From contig NW_026705419.1 of the NCBI RefSeq assembly GCF_029867415.1, positions 558,001 to 622,000 of the forward strand: a DNA stretch of 64,000 bases, read 5' to 3'. This document shows, piece after piece, positions 1-25,986 of the stretch (the stretch's first letter is position 1; each line of letters begins with the position of its first letter). The notes under the pieces are model-generated. The model saw only the letters and a program-made list of their open reading frames with translations, made no database searches and had not been told where the DNA came from. This DNA is from Vicia villosa (lineage: Eukaryota > Streptophyta > Magnoliopsida > Fabales > Fabaceae). Position numbers and translations under genes: made by a program.

Positions 1-900
1 TAGGCGCCGTCGGAGGCATTGGAAAGCTATAGGAAAGGGCTATAAGATGCCTAAGTTTCCACAACCATAGAACACTCTTAATTATTATACAATCCACGTT
101 TATATTCTTGTATCTTGATTAATAAAGATAAAGACTTGGAAAGATGAACCTTAGGAAGCATAGGTAAGAGTAATGGTTGGAAGTTGTCCACTTTTTCCCT
201 TTTTCCCTTTAAGCGGCTCCTTCCAAGATCCTAAAATATATTGGTGTAGTAAGTATGGGATGAGGGGTTAGAGAACAGACAGAAGGATAGTAACTGTTCA
301 TTGGTCATTGATGATCTGAGAATGAGACATGTTACACATATATGTTGGCTACTCCTTGTGAGATGATTCTAAGGATACCCCTGTGCCATATATATATGCA
401 GGTTATTTCTCGAGCTTGAGCCTCGAGAATAGGTCGTGCTCCGTAGTTCAGGAGCTATTCTTCGGGGATGAACTCCCAGAGATGTGGACCACCACCTTTC
501 CTTTGTCACCTCCCATTACGGGTGAATGTCGTTGTACGACTCGGGCCCTGGGATATTGGGGGAGTTGAATCGTAGTGGCGATTCAATGTCGATCTCATGG
601 TTCTCTATAATCCACATGAGTTACTTAACACAATGTTGGAAATAAGATTCATTCTCTAGGTTAAAGTAAAGTACTTCAGAACTGTATGGGTAAGGACTTG
701 CTAGGAACTTCGTTTCGGAACCTTGTAGAGCCGAGTGGACCCTAAGATAGGGAAACCCACTGAGATTAGTATCTCACCCCATTCCTACTATTATTATTTT
801 GCAGGTGCTTCATCTCAGGATAAGGGAAAGAGCAAAGCGGTGTAGTGATGGGCGTGATGGATGTTTCGTGAAGCTTTCGTTGTAGTCTTTTGTTCTTTTG
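1..900 (+). other. Repeat-like 5' flank, unknown element
   Basis: No gene was recognised here. From about 400 to 860 the base composition is richer in G and C than the DNA that follows. A polypyrimidine tract with an AG acceptor (about 790-804) leads into a short open stretch that ends at a TAG near 845. This resembles the last exon of a gene or the terminal part of a retroelement, but I could not place it in a family. The short open frame at 383-568 shows no recognisable domain. From 860 to about 1600 the DNA is AT-rich intergenic sequence with nothing recognisable. Confidence 0.25.
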
Positions 901-1619
901 GCTATTTTATGTTTATGTATTTTGGTTAACTAGTGTTGTAACGAATACATAACTATTGGCCATTTAGGTGTATTGTATGTTTCAGTACCATCTTCTAACT
1001 ATGTAATACATTATTCTAGACATATGTTTTGCGTAGTTGTTACAATTGGTAATGTTTTGATCAGTTTAGTTAAAAAGTTAAGAATATATTGAAATTGACA
1101 AACATCTTTCATGTTATGATTACAATGTTCTAATCATTTTAATTAAATAGTCTCGAAAGTTTTGATTTTAAGAAATACTCATCACCTTTCAATTTCCCTC
1201 TTACAAAAAAAAATTATTTATCCATATGAGATTTTGAAATTCATTAAAATGAATTGTAAACTAAGTTAAAAGTAAAATTAGACTAATTTTTCTTAAAAAA
1301 AGAGAAATAATTTATACAAAAGTGGCTGGCTCCCTTGCAATTTGAATATCAAAGACGCGTTAGTAACCTAATATCAAATCAATATCAATTTTTTCGTTGA
1401 AATGTAATGCAGCTTCGTTAATATCACTGTTGAGCATCTACAACGATTAGCGAGTAAGACCAAACATTGGACGGTGAATTTAATTTTAATCTTAGAAATT
1501 AATTAAAATAAACTAAGTTGAAGAAACAAAAGTAGATTCATTCAAAATATATATATAAAATAAAAATAAAAAACAATAAAATAAAACTGACTAGACACAG
1601 CACTGAACTGAGACAAAAC

Positions 1620-1894
1620 GTTTCAAAAACGCTGAAAGCTGAGAGAGAAAGAAGAAGAATAGAGAGTTAGAGAGAGAGAGAGAGGTTACCTTTCAAATCA
1701 ATATTCAAACTAGTTAAGTTCTCCATTTCTGAATTCTCTAGAGAGAGAAACTCAGAGATCTGGTTTCAGATCGTAGCTTAGGGTCTGGTTTAGGGTTCGG
1801 TTTCGATCGATCCCTATTTTTCAGGCACATAACTCGAGTATTAAAACTTTCTCTCTCTATATTTCGGTTTTCGATCCGTTGATTTTCATCATCT
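1620..1894 (+). promoter_or_regulatory. Probable 5' UTR of DRP2 gene, GA-rich
   Basis: A purine-rich GA/GAA tract (about 1638-1686) precedes the ATG at 1895, followed by CT-rich leader sequence. GA/CT microsatellites are common in plant 5' leaders. No clear TATA box was assigned and the transcription start is not visible, so the limits are approximate. Confidence 0.4.
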
Positions 1895-15794
<13,900 letters not shown>

Positions 15795-16934
15795 CGAATG
15801 ACCACCATTTCATGTTTTGTTACATTTTTGGAGCGTGCGATTGCTCTCGCCCGATTTCATATATTTTGAGGATAAGGTCATCGCAATTCTTTGTTCCTGC
15901 CAGGATATTTAGTGATGAAAAAGGTTTGTGTAAATAGAAGACTAGTTTGTTAGTATATATATGTTTTCTGGGCATATCCCATTTTCCGGAAGTACGGTGT
16001 CAAGTCGTACTTGAAAAGATTGATCTTGTTTCTCTATTCAATATTCTTTTTACATTCATACCTTTTAATGTTTTTCTTTTTTTTTTTTAATTTCGATTTT
16101 GGGATTTCGCACTCAATTTTGAATGCAGCTGATGTAATTTTCCTTATAATTACTTAATAGTACTCCATTTCTGATGGGTTTATAAGACTACAATTGAAGT
16201 ATTTTAATAATAGGTATGTGTTATATCTCTGCTGCTTCATACTTGTAGAGTTTCTCTTCATTTCCACTATTGATTTTTACTAATTTTTTAATATTGTTTT
16301 TAACAATCACATTATACCATCTCGTCTGTCGTAAAAGGATGTATTTTGCTTTCAAATAACTGATTTGTACATCATTCGTGATGAGTTTACAAGGCTTCTT
16401 TGATAATGGAGTTATTTTTTAAATTTCCATTGACCACTTTCTATAGAGTAGTTCAACTTCATTAGTGTTGGAGCTTAATTATTTTTTGTTATATAATTTG
16501 TATGTGTTATTTTTCATAAAATATTTTTTTCCAAGTGATTTTAATGCAAGTATTGAAACTATAGAATTCTCTCTGATAATAAATTTTGAAATGCTTGCTT
16601 TAAGAATTATAATGGCAATAATTGAAATAAAGATACTTTTTTTGAGACAGTTACAATCTGGAGAATTAAGTTCATGGTTATAATATGTAAATTTTTGTTA
16701 AATTAAATTTTGAAAATTTCTTTGACGAAAAATTGTATGGATTTGATTGCTATATAGTATTTATATGAACACACAACACATTGGGGGTGGTGGGAGTGAG
16801 GTTAGATGTTAGGTAGATGATGCTATTTTGATGGCGCGTTGTTCACTTACTAGTTTGATAGTCATTTTATATATGCTTTTGTGGAGCGATGATAACGAAA
16901 GAAAAAAGAAAAGCTCTTCGGCTGAATTCTCGGA
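15795..16934 (+). other. DRP2 3' UTR and AT-rich intergenic DNA
   Basis: T-rich sequence follows the DRP2 stop and probably holds the 3' UTR and polyadenylation region in its first few hundred bases. No gene, TE domain or structured repeat was recognised from about 16100 to 16934. Confidence 0.4.
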
Positions 16935-17054
16935 AATAAACGAACACCTCTCCTCGGTACCTGAGCGATGTTGTACAAAATATCAATTCAACAAAATAAA
17001 CGAGCACCTCTCCTCGGTACCTGATCGATATTGTACAAAATAGCAATTCAACAA
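16935..17054. repeat. Tandem duplication, 60 bp x 2
   Basis: Two adjacent copies with a period of exactly 60 (16935-16994 and 16995-17054) share ACACCTCTCCTCGGTACCTG-type sequence (first copy: GAACACC..., second: GAGCACC...) with a few substitutions. The array abuts the recognisable LTR remnant of the chromovirus and may be a duplicated part of that LTR. Confidence 0.75.
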
Positions 17055-18551
17055 AAGGGTGAGATTTTATATAATTATAGAAAATATATAATAATAAACG
17101 AGGTATAACACAACATACAATCCAAGAATTCATCACACTACGAACATACACGTATTCCACTCTTTATAAATACATAACATATATTTACACGTACAACAAG
17201 GCTCGAAAGATTTCAAAATAATCTAGCAAATCATTTCCAATTATCACCAAGATACCAATCCACACAATTAGCGCTTAAGCACACCAACACAAATTCACAT
17301 CGACACATGCGACTCCAAATGCGATTCAATGCAAATGTATGTGGTACTAATGTTATTTTTAGCGGATTTCCCGCGTCCATCTCAGACAGATAACCACCAA
17401 TAAATTCATCCTCTAAACTTCAATCCAATCCTCTAGGTTTGGGACAAGTCAATAGCTCCCACGGAACCACCAAACATTGTCTCTTTTTCACTGAATGAAT
17501 GCATGTGCAATTATTGATCAACATATACAATTAAAACCATCTCTCAATCTTAATTATACAAGCATATATCTCACCATTCATCACATATGAATTTCACACC
17601 ATTTGCACAAACATACACATCATATATCATTAATCACATATAGTGCATTTTCATAGCATTCATCACACAAATACATCCTAATAATATGTATCAATTAGAT
17701 CCAAGTCATGTTATTCTCAACCACCACCAATTCACAATATTCTATTACACAAATGTAATCTTCAAAAATTCATCCAAAATCCATCCAAATTATGTCAAAT
17801 AAATTATTAAAATTCATGAAGAACAATGATAAATCATAGGCATACAAACCCCCATTCAATTCATGCAAAGAAAATAAAACAGTTTCTGACCGCGCTAAGC
17901 GCGATTTCTTCTGTCCAAAAAACTGCTGTGAACAACAATTTGTCCCACACGAATTTTCCACCCCAAAACTCATCCAAACAATATTTACTCATGGATTCAA
18001 TATATTATACCATGTTTCTAACATATAGCATCATATAGTAACATAAGAACATGGTTTCAAACATCAATTTCATCATTTCACCAAACTAACATGTGAAATC
18101 TGTGAAAAGAAGAATAAACCCCTAATTTCATGTCACTACCCATCATACATCATTATACAAACCCATAACTCAAGGAAAATCCATCCTTATGTTAGGTTTA
18201 GAGCTTTTTTAGGTTTCTCTTCTTCTTCTTCTTCTTCTTCTCTCTTTTTCCTCTTTTCTTCTCTTTTTCTCTTTCCTTCTTTCTTACTATCTTTCTAATT
18301 CTCTTTAGTTTTAGTTAATCCTTACTAACTCTTATTTTATTAATGGAATTAACTCATTTTCATACTAACCCATCACCAAGACCCAATTAATTAATAATGC
18401 TATTCTCACACTTACTAATCCAAAACACAAATATCACAAATATATCACAAAACACACATTTAATCAATTATTATACCACAAAATAATTAATAAAATAATT
18501 AAATAATAAAATATCTCATAAAATAATAAATACTTAAAACGGGATGTTATA
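17055..18551 (-). repeat. 3' LTR remnant of the chromovirus
   Basis: The LTR starts (element direction) beside the PPT with TATAACATCCCG, a TG-to-TA change from the expected TGTAAC. It aligns by eye with the solo LTR at 20098-22367, sharing for example AAGGGTGAG followed by TATAGAAAA, runs of Ca-t-rich sequence, a CT-rich tract and the GGATGTTA end. The distal (left) part is missing or rearranged near 17055. It contains a perfect palindrome CGCGCTAAGCGCG at 17892-17904. Confidence 0.65.
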
Positions 18552-18565
18552 ACTCTTCCCCATTT
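18552..18565 (-). other. Polypurine tract of the chromovirus
   Basis: Read on the minus strand this is AAATGGGGAAGAGT, directly 5' of the LTR start. That is the expected place and composition for the plus-strand primer of an LTR retrotransposon. Confidence 0.7.
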
Positions 18566-18593
18566 AAAAGATTTTCGTCCTAGAAAATATACC

Positions 18594-19911
18594 TCAAACG
18601 AACAACTCAGGATACGACTTCCTCATCTTACTCTCGAGTTGCCAAGTCACATTCCCATATGCTGGTCCTCCCCAAACGACCTTCACCAAAGCAATCTCTT
18701 TACCATGGAGTTTCTTCAACTCCCGATCCTCTATCCTCATAGGTAATGTCTCCATAGTAAGATTATCCCTCACTTTCACATCATCTACTTGTACTACATG
18801 CGAAGGATCCGCAATATACCTCCTCAACTGAGACACATGGAACACATAATAGAGATTAGGAAGCGACGGTGGCATAGCAATATGATAAGCCACTTTACCT
18901 ACTCTCTAGAATATCTCATAAGGACCGATAAAATGCAGCGTCAACTTATACGACTTCAATGCTCGACCAACACCCGTTACCAGAGTAACTCTAAGAAACA
19001 CATGATCTCCAACCTCAAACTCAAGTGCTTTCCTCCTCTTATCATGATTAATCTTCTGACGACTCTGAGAAGCCTTCATCTTCTCTTGAATCATCTTAAT
19101 CTTATCCGTAAACGCAAAGGCGTCATACACCTTCTACCATACAAAGCCTTAAACGGTGTTATTCCAATACTCGAATGGAAACTGTTATTATAAGTAAACG
19201 CAAATAACTTTCCCAAACACCTTGTTCCAAAACACAAGCTCTCAAAAGATCCTCAAGCGACTGAATCGTCCTCACAATCTAACCATCTGCTTGGGGGATG
19301 ATAAGCCGAATTCAAACGTAACTTAGTACCCAAAGCACTTTGTAAATCTTCTCAAAATCTAGAGTAAACCTTGGATATCTATCATATACAATGCTAGACG
19401 GAATACCATGCAAATTGACAATCCTTTCAATGTACATCTTTGCAAGCCTCTCCATCGGATAATCCATTCTCATCAAAATAAAGTGAGCAGATTTCGTCAA
19501 TTTATCCATAATAACCCAAACAACATCACATTTACTCGGTGTCTTAGGAAATCTAAACACAAAGTTCATATAAATGCTATCCCATTTCCACTCAAGAATG
19601 GATAACGGTTGCATCAAACCAGACGGTTTCTGTTGTTCAATCTTCAACTTCTGACAGATCAAACAGGAATACAGAAATTCTGAAATCTCTTTCTTCATAC
19701 CTTGCCTCCAAAACAATTTTCTCAAATCTTGATACATCTTAGCAGCTCTAGGATGAATACTGAATCCACTATGATGTCCTTCCTCAAGAATCCTCTTATT
19801 CAAATCTGATACATCCGGAACACAGTCTCTATCATGACATCTCATGATACCGTTCTCTTCAATCAGAAAATCACCACCTCTACCTTGATTAATCAAACTT
19901 GAATTGATCAA
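18594..19911 (-). pseudogene. Integrase and chromodomain, Ty3/gypsy, broken
   Basis: Three consecutive minus-strand open blocks (19911-19312, 19130-18906, 18893-18594) read as one degraded integrase. The N-terminal zinc-binding part has the His pair and a C-x2-C pair (SCLICQKLK). The core begins WKWDSIYMNFV, where active relatives have MDFV, so the first catalytic Asp appears to be Asn. The second acidic position is kept (VYDR). Then come a basic segment, the GPY/F module and a C-terminal stretch ending YPELF that resembles a group II chromodomain. Frameshifts separate the blocks. It is part of the element at 17055-22620 and makes no functional protein. Confidence 0.85.
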
Positions 19912-20097
19912 CCAAACTCAAATCAGATTTCTGACCTTCTTGAATCTCATCAAGTATGCCACTAGTAAGCTTCAACATACCAAGCTTAACTCCAGAACAA
20001 GTCTCTTCAAAAACTAAACTTAAATCTTTAAATTGCTCAAGCAAATCCTACTCTCGCACAATCAACATCGACATATGCAAATATTTCCTACTCAATG

Positions 20098-22367
20098 TGT
20101 AACACCCCTTTCTAATACTCCAAATAATAATAATAAAAAAATACTCAGAGTGAACATGCATATAAGCAAGGGGCGTCACAACGACGTTTTCAAAAACTAA
20201 AAGCTTTTAAAAACCAACATCAATCATCAACAAATATACAATGTCATATGGTCATCAAGGTAACACCTTTCACTTAACATAATTCATTAAGAATATGCAT
20301 TCACAGCGGAAATAATAAACACTCATGAACTCATAGATGATTCATGTCCCATACCATGATCATATCTCAAATAAACTCATACGGTAACATAACGTCAAAT
20401 CCACGATATTCGGCACTAAGGCCTCTCACAACAACAAATAACCAACATACATATTCATAAGGTAGTACCATAATACAAATCCAAAATAAAACATGAGTTC
20501 AACACCACTAATCCCAACCCAGTGTTATATGACCAGAGCATTGACTCACTACCTAGTCACCAAACAAAACACGAACGCTCACCTCGTACGAGCTACTAAA
20601 CCTCAAAACCTACACGTTACCAACAAAGGGAAACATTCAAACAGAAGGGTGAGAATTCAAATTATTATAGAAAAACATGATAATGAGAAATGCACAATAT
20701 AAACAAGCATACATTTCACAATTCATCACACTTCATAACATCATGTTTCCACACCCATACCATAAGTCAACATGTTTCTCATTAAGCAACTAAGTTCCAT
20801 TTTGCAAGAGTTCATGTCAATTACCAAATCAACAATTATCAACACAAATACAACACTTACCACTTAATCAATTCCACACAAGTCATATTGCAAAATCACA
20901 CCAAATACAATTCACACCGACACGTGCGACTCAAGTGCGGCTCTATGCAATATGCATGTGGATCCCTCTGTTATCATTTTCGGTCATGCCGATTGTCATT
21001 CTCTACAGACTAGATAACCACCTCAAAGCTCCATACTCGTTAAGCTTTCAACCCCATACTCGTTAGGTTCGGGACAAGCAAATAACCTTCGCGAGATTAC
21101 CCAATATTGCCACTTTCAAAGACTCATGCTTGTGTACGTGTGCAACAAATCAAAACTCATGCATTTACGATGATCAGACTATCTCTTAAGCTACACAATC
21201 ACATCTTTACAACTTTGCACAATATTACACAACATGACATTCCACCCAATCTCAAACACCAATTAGCATTTAGTAATCAATCACATAATTCATGATTATC
21301 ATAACACATAATACATTCATGAACGTTGATCATAACCAATTCATCCATAACATATATTCATAATTACATGTTATTCTCAATTAACATCATAATTAATTAA
21401 AAAAGTACCAACCAATCCTATTATATCATATAGACAATCATATAAGCTTCAATATGCTTCAAACGACACATAAAAAGGAGTTACGGATCAAAAGATACAA
21501 CATTTTAAAGTTTGGAAAAAGTTCCATACAACAGAGTCCGCTTAGCGACCTTCCTGCGAAATTATGGAAGTTCAATTTTTAACAAGCTAGATTGAAGTGC
21601 GCTTCTACAAACTAAATCCAGAAGCTAACCAAAATCTGAGCTCCGCTTAGCGGGCTAGGTCAACTTAGCGAGCTCACTTAATTTTTCAAAAACAAACAGC
21701 ATCCGCTTAGCGGGCCAGGGCTGCTTAGCGGAACTGCGATTTTGCAGAAAAAAACCCAGCACACTCAGAACTGCGAAAATCACATCCCACTACTCAAAAT
21801 CCATTCCAAAAATCAATAAACATCAAATACAATCAGTATTCATCATTATTGACCACATTTATCATCAAAATCATGTTTAATCACACAAATCCATAGAAAT
21901 TAGCACAAATCCTACATTTCTAGGTTTTCATGAAATTGCAAAGATTGAAGAGAGTCACACAAACACATACATTACTCAATCATATAACCTATAAGAATTT
22001 GGATTCTAACCCTTACCTCTAGTTCAAATCCACCCTCTTCAAGAATCTACTTCCTATTCTCTTTCTCTTCTCTTCTCTTCTCTCTTTTCTATCTTTTTCT
22101 CTTTTTCTCTAACTCTAGGTTAATCACAAAATCCTCTCCTAACTCTCAATTGTTATGTTGGGCTTAAACCACTCAATACTCTTTCTAACTCAATTAAGCC
22201 CATTAGCTAATTTTACTAAAATTCTACCATTCACTAAATTAGCTAAATAACATATTAACACATAATTAAATAATTACCACACCAAACATTAATTAAATAA
22301 CACAAACAATTATTCAAACATCAAATAATCTTAGTTAATTAAAATCTAATAAAAATAGGATGTTACA
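20098..22367 (-). mobile_element. Solo LTR (2270 bp) nested in the chromovirus
   Basis: The ends are TGTAACACCCC on the left and GGATGTTACA on the right. A perfect 5-bp target duplication CAATG flanks it (20093-20097 and 22368-22372). It holds no internal region, primer site or coding domain, so it is a solo LTR left by recombination. Orientation is judged from the LTR at 17055-18551, whose matching end abuts a PPT. Its insertion splits the host element between the GCTGATG and CATTGAGTAGG parts of the ADALSR codons. Five CGCTTAGCG-like motifs lie at 21538-21731 and a CT-rich tract at about 22050-22110. Confidence 0.9.
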
Positions 22368-22372
22368 CAATG

Positions 22373-22620
22373 CATCAGCCATAACATTCTCTTTACCCGG
22401 ATGATAATTCAATCCAAAATCATAATCCTTCAAGAATTCCAATCATCTTCTCTGTCTCATATTCAACTCTTTCTGAGCAAACAAATACTTCAAACTCTTG
22501 TGATCATTGAACACATTAAATCTCGATCCAAACAAATAATGCCTCAAAAGTTTCAAAACAAACAGAACAACAACTAACTCTAAGTCATGCGTCAGATAAG
22601 ATGCAACACAAAACATAGCT
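22373..22620 (-). pseudogene. RNase H/linker piece of the chromovirus
   Basis: The minus strand reads through the classical gypsy segment containing DHKSLKYLF, QKELNMRQRR, LKDYDF and YHPGKENVMAD. It continues after the solo LTR as ALSRKY (20092 downward). An in-frame TGA (22445-22443) replaces the Trp expected after RQRR. Recognisable sequence stops near 22620, where unrelated DNA begins. Confidence 0.8.
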
Positions 22621-24235
22621 CAAGTCTATAAATAGGACCTTGATGAAAATGAGAAAGAGTTCAGCAATTCCAAGAGAAATACAGAAGTTATAATTGTAAG
22701 GAATAGTGGAGAGTAGAGAGAGTTTCCTTCTTCTCACCCAATCATGTACCAACTGCTGAATCATAGAGCGACTGGAGTTATCTCTTGAAGATTATCCGTC
22801 TCAAGAAGTTCTCAAGTCTCTCTTAGGTTTACATCTCTTTTCCATTATGTGTTTAAAGATGTTCCTCTTCAGAACCATTTTTATAGTTTATACCCAGCTC
22901 ATTATGAGCTAAACCTTTTGTAGTTGAGTTATGAGAAATTAATATTAAGTTGTTTTTTATGTGATATGATGTGTGCTTGAGTGTCTTATTTTATTATATG
23001 TTAACCTGTTTTAAGTTTACTTCTTTGCGTGATCAACTTAGTAGTAGATTACATCTTGTTGTTGTGAGAGATCCAACAACAAGTTGTGTCCTTAATAAAA
23101 TGGTTGAATGAGTAGGATAAAGATATTCACTTTCTTAGCTTGCTTAGATATAAGGAGCTACAATCATTGGGGAATATCAGATAACAACAGACGTATGCTA
23201 GGGTTGCAAGTGAGGCTTAGAGATTTGTTTCCTCGCCCTTCATATGCATGCTTTGATGTTGTAGAAATACACCATATGATCACTCTGACCTCACATGTTA
23301 CGACAATGCAGATCAGCACACATGATTACTTCTACAATATTAATGGATCATAGCTCAACTCATTAGCTCTTGATATATTTTCACCTCTCTGTTCACATTA
23401 TCTGCTTTACTTTAGGAATACACTAAGCATTACAAATCACTAATTATTTCTCTCTCTGCTCATGCTTGAGAACTCTAATATAATTAACTACAAAATCAAT
23501 CTAAGTAATTATATCTTTCCTTGTGGATACAATACTCTTATTTTATCACTTGCTGCAATTAAATATATATGTATACTTGCATGTGACACAATATTATTTC
23601 AAGCAACATACAACCCATAGTAATTAAGGGTTTTTAGAGGCTTTTAGTATTTTTTATGAGACTTAGATCTAGCTCATACATGGAGGTGAGAAGCTCCATG
23701 TGTGGTATCTGCTAAATGAGGTTGGTCTTCTGAATCGCATGGTTGAGATATTTATACAAATTCTTGAGCCTAGACCTCAAAGTAGTAACCACTTCTAAGA
23801 GGGTGAAAAAGGTACAATTAATTACATATTATTCAGGAAAACATGATTAATTCCCCTATAACTCCTTCTTTGCACTATTGTGGAATGAGACATGTCACTT
23901 CCCATGTTCTCATGTACTAGGATTTATCTAAGGAGTGGGCGATGTATTTGAGTAATGAGCGTCACATTTAAATGATGGGCATTCAATCTAGTAAATGGGT
24001 GATCAAGAAGATTTTAGGGCAACGTGTTACGTCATTCCCCTATCACGTCATCCTTTGTTAGTCCTTTGCAAATAACCAATACAATATTTAAGGCGAGTTA
24101 ATATTTTGAATCATATCTAATTTAAGATGTTAATTTTAATATGAATTATAAAGTCTCTAGTTTTTGTTTCTTGTTCCCAATAGAATCAAAGTTTAATATC
24201 TAGGAACCCTCAAATTCTTATGATGCTAAAAGTGT
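22621..24235. other. Unassigned intergenic DNA, perhaps retroelement leader
   Basis: No coding domain was recognised. A stretch near 23515-23560 (CCTTGTGGATACAATACTC) resembles LTR/leader sequence of plant gypsy elements, but this rests on one short similarity. The open frame at 23108-23353 shows no domain and is probably chance. The remainder is AT-rich with nothing recognisable. Confidence 0.25.
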
Positions 24236-24580
24236 TTCAGGGGTCACCCCTTGCGGAAAAAATGTCCCAAGAGACACAATAGTAGAGGTGACAACTTTTA
24301 ATATGCGCACTCAGAATGATCAAGTCTCTTTATGCGTTTCAATGGGCAACTACTAGAATACAACACAATGTAAAAAATTCCATGGGCAACCCCTTACATG
24401 ATTTCGAACATGTAGGTTCCCCATGCATCTGAGGGGCAACCCTACACATGTTTTCAAAATCAAAATGACATCAAAGCTTGTCTAAGGGGTAACCCCTTGC
24501 AATGTCTTGACAAAGGGAAATTTCGTAAGTAAAAATGGCGTCCAAAGTTTGTTTGACGGGTAACCCTTGCTATGTTAATT
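24236..24580. repeat. Degenerate GGGGYAACCCCTTGC-like repeats
   Basis: About six imperfect copies of a motif like GGGGTAACCCCTTGC occur at irregular spacing of roughly 50-70 bp. Examples are GGGGTCACCCCTTGC near 24240, GGGCAACCCCTTACATG near 24385, GGGGCAACCCTACACATG near 24432, GGGGTAACCCCTTGC near 24486 and GGGTAACCCTTGC near 24559. It looks like an old minisatellite or a decayed repeat array. Family unknown. Confidence 0.45.
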
Positions 24581-24769
24581 TTTTATATATTTTTTATTTT
24601 ATAGGCGTAATATGCAATATTACTTTTTCGTGACACGGTTTTTTCCCTTGGCATAAATCCTTGAGAAATAATGATTTTTGTGTAGTGTCAAATTCTCCAT
24701 GTTGTTATAATGTTATAAATATTAAAAATATATAAATACATAATATTCTTAATGAATTTTCATTTGGGT

Positions 24770-25710
24770 TTGGAGTATCAGATGATGTTGAGACCATTTT
24801 GCATATTGCAAACATGGCGTTGAGAAAACGACATGGATATGACTCTGTGGCTATGCTTATAGTATATTTCTTTAATGCTTTCAACTTAGTAGATCAATCA
24901 ACATTACTTTGCAAGGTGAGAGCGAGATGCCCGTCTATTTTCTTGAGTTGAGTTTCTTTATGGCAATGCAGTAATATTGTACATTGGGATGAACTTATTA
25001 TGTCAACCACTAAAATGTAACAAAGCGACCTGTTAGGTCCGTTCTTTTTTGCTCTCGTGTTACACTCTCTTATTCATAATATCATAGACAATTGCAAGCT
25101 TTTTCTTCATGCTTGGTATCTTGGTGATGAGACCATCATAACGCAAGGGACTTAAAGGAAGTGGCTAAAGCTTTTAACATCATCTTGGAAACGAATCCAA
25201 GAATTGGGTATTGGCTAGAGTATTTGTAAGACCGATATCTTTTGGCCTTTGTGTGATAAACTTCATGGAGGTTGTTCCATTTGGAAATTGGGATGTCAGT
25301 GTTGGGGTTGAAATTTCTTGAAGGGGTTGTTTATTGAGAAAAAGGTTTTATCAAGGGATTGATTATGAAGAAAACTTCCAAGATTGTTGAGTTAACGCAT
25401 GTGCTTCAACGATTAAAGGTTCTATAGAATGAGCTTCTTTTACTCCGATCTTAGATGGATATTGCTAAGTATTTTTTGGCTTAAAGACATGTCGATCGTT
25501 CACATGGAAGAGACAACTAAATGGTTTGATAAAGAGTTGTGAAAAATGGTCAAAGACATTCTGTTTGGTGGAGGTCCTTTCTTCGGTAACTTTTAATGGG
25601 TAATGGTTTCTTTACCTATTAGATTTGGGTTGGATTTGAACTCGACAGTAAAATTGTCTCGTACACATTTATGACTTCTAGAGCCCAATATTGAATGTTA
25701 AAATATCACA
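24770..25710 (+). pseudogene. Reverse-transcriptase-like relic (non-LTR type)
   Basis: Translation in shifting plus-strand frames resembles the plant reverse-transcriptase-like family found in many copies in dicot genomes. Recognisable pieces in order are MALRKRHGYDS, FFNAFNLVDQSTLL (expected DFxNAFN), GPFFFALVLHSLIH and CKLFLHAWYLGDE, where the catalytic YxDD region is degraded to YLGDE. Later come VHMEE..WFDKEL, FGGGPFFG and SLPIRFG. Many stops and frameshifts make it a clear pseudogene. No promoter, poly(A) tail or target duplication was identified. Confidence 0.7.
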
Positions 25711-25986
25711 TATTGAGATATCGTGGAATATATGGTATGTAATATTATTTTGATAGATCTTTGGATAATATTAGTGGTATAATTTTAACTTTAGACCTTA
25801 ACAATTTTACTAGTAAGGACATTGTCACCCATATAGACCAACATGTTTTGGTGACTGTCTTACTAAAAGTATCAAAACAAAGAATAGTTTTTGGATGTTT
25901 TCAAGCAAACTTATTCACAAAATCTTCTTGTAGCTATTTCTATTACTGAACTAGAACAACACATGTCATCAATATCATTAGATAAC

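Larger units (their letters stand above)
17055..22620 (-). mobile_element. Decayed Ty3/gypsy chromovirus (Tekay/Del-like)
   Basis: A minus-strand element, described in its own direction: an RNase H remnant (22620-22373), linker and ADALSRK motif (interrupted by the solo LTR at 20098-22367), integrase (about 19911-19130), GPY/F module (IGPYEIF, about 18910), chromodomain-like C-terminus (18893-18594), polypurine tract (18565-18552) and 3' LTR remnant (18551 down to about 17055). The 5' LTR, gag, protease and most of the RT are absent beyond about 22620, so the element is truncated. Stops and frameshifts show that it is dead. The order and the group-II-like chromodomain are typical of Tekay/Del chromoviruses. 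The lineage name is inferred from motifs and LTR ends. Confidence 0.8.

Noticed and set aside
18789..19193. 134-aa plus-strand frame
   Set aside because: Shadow of the minus-strand integrase and chromodomain.
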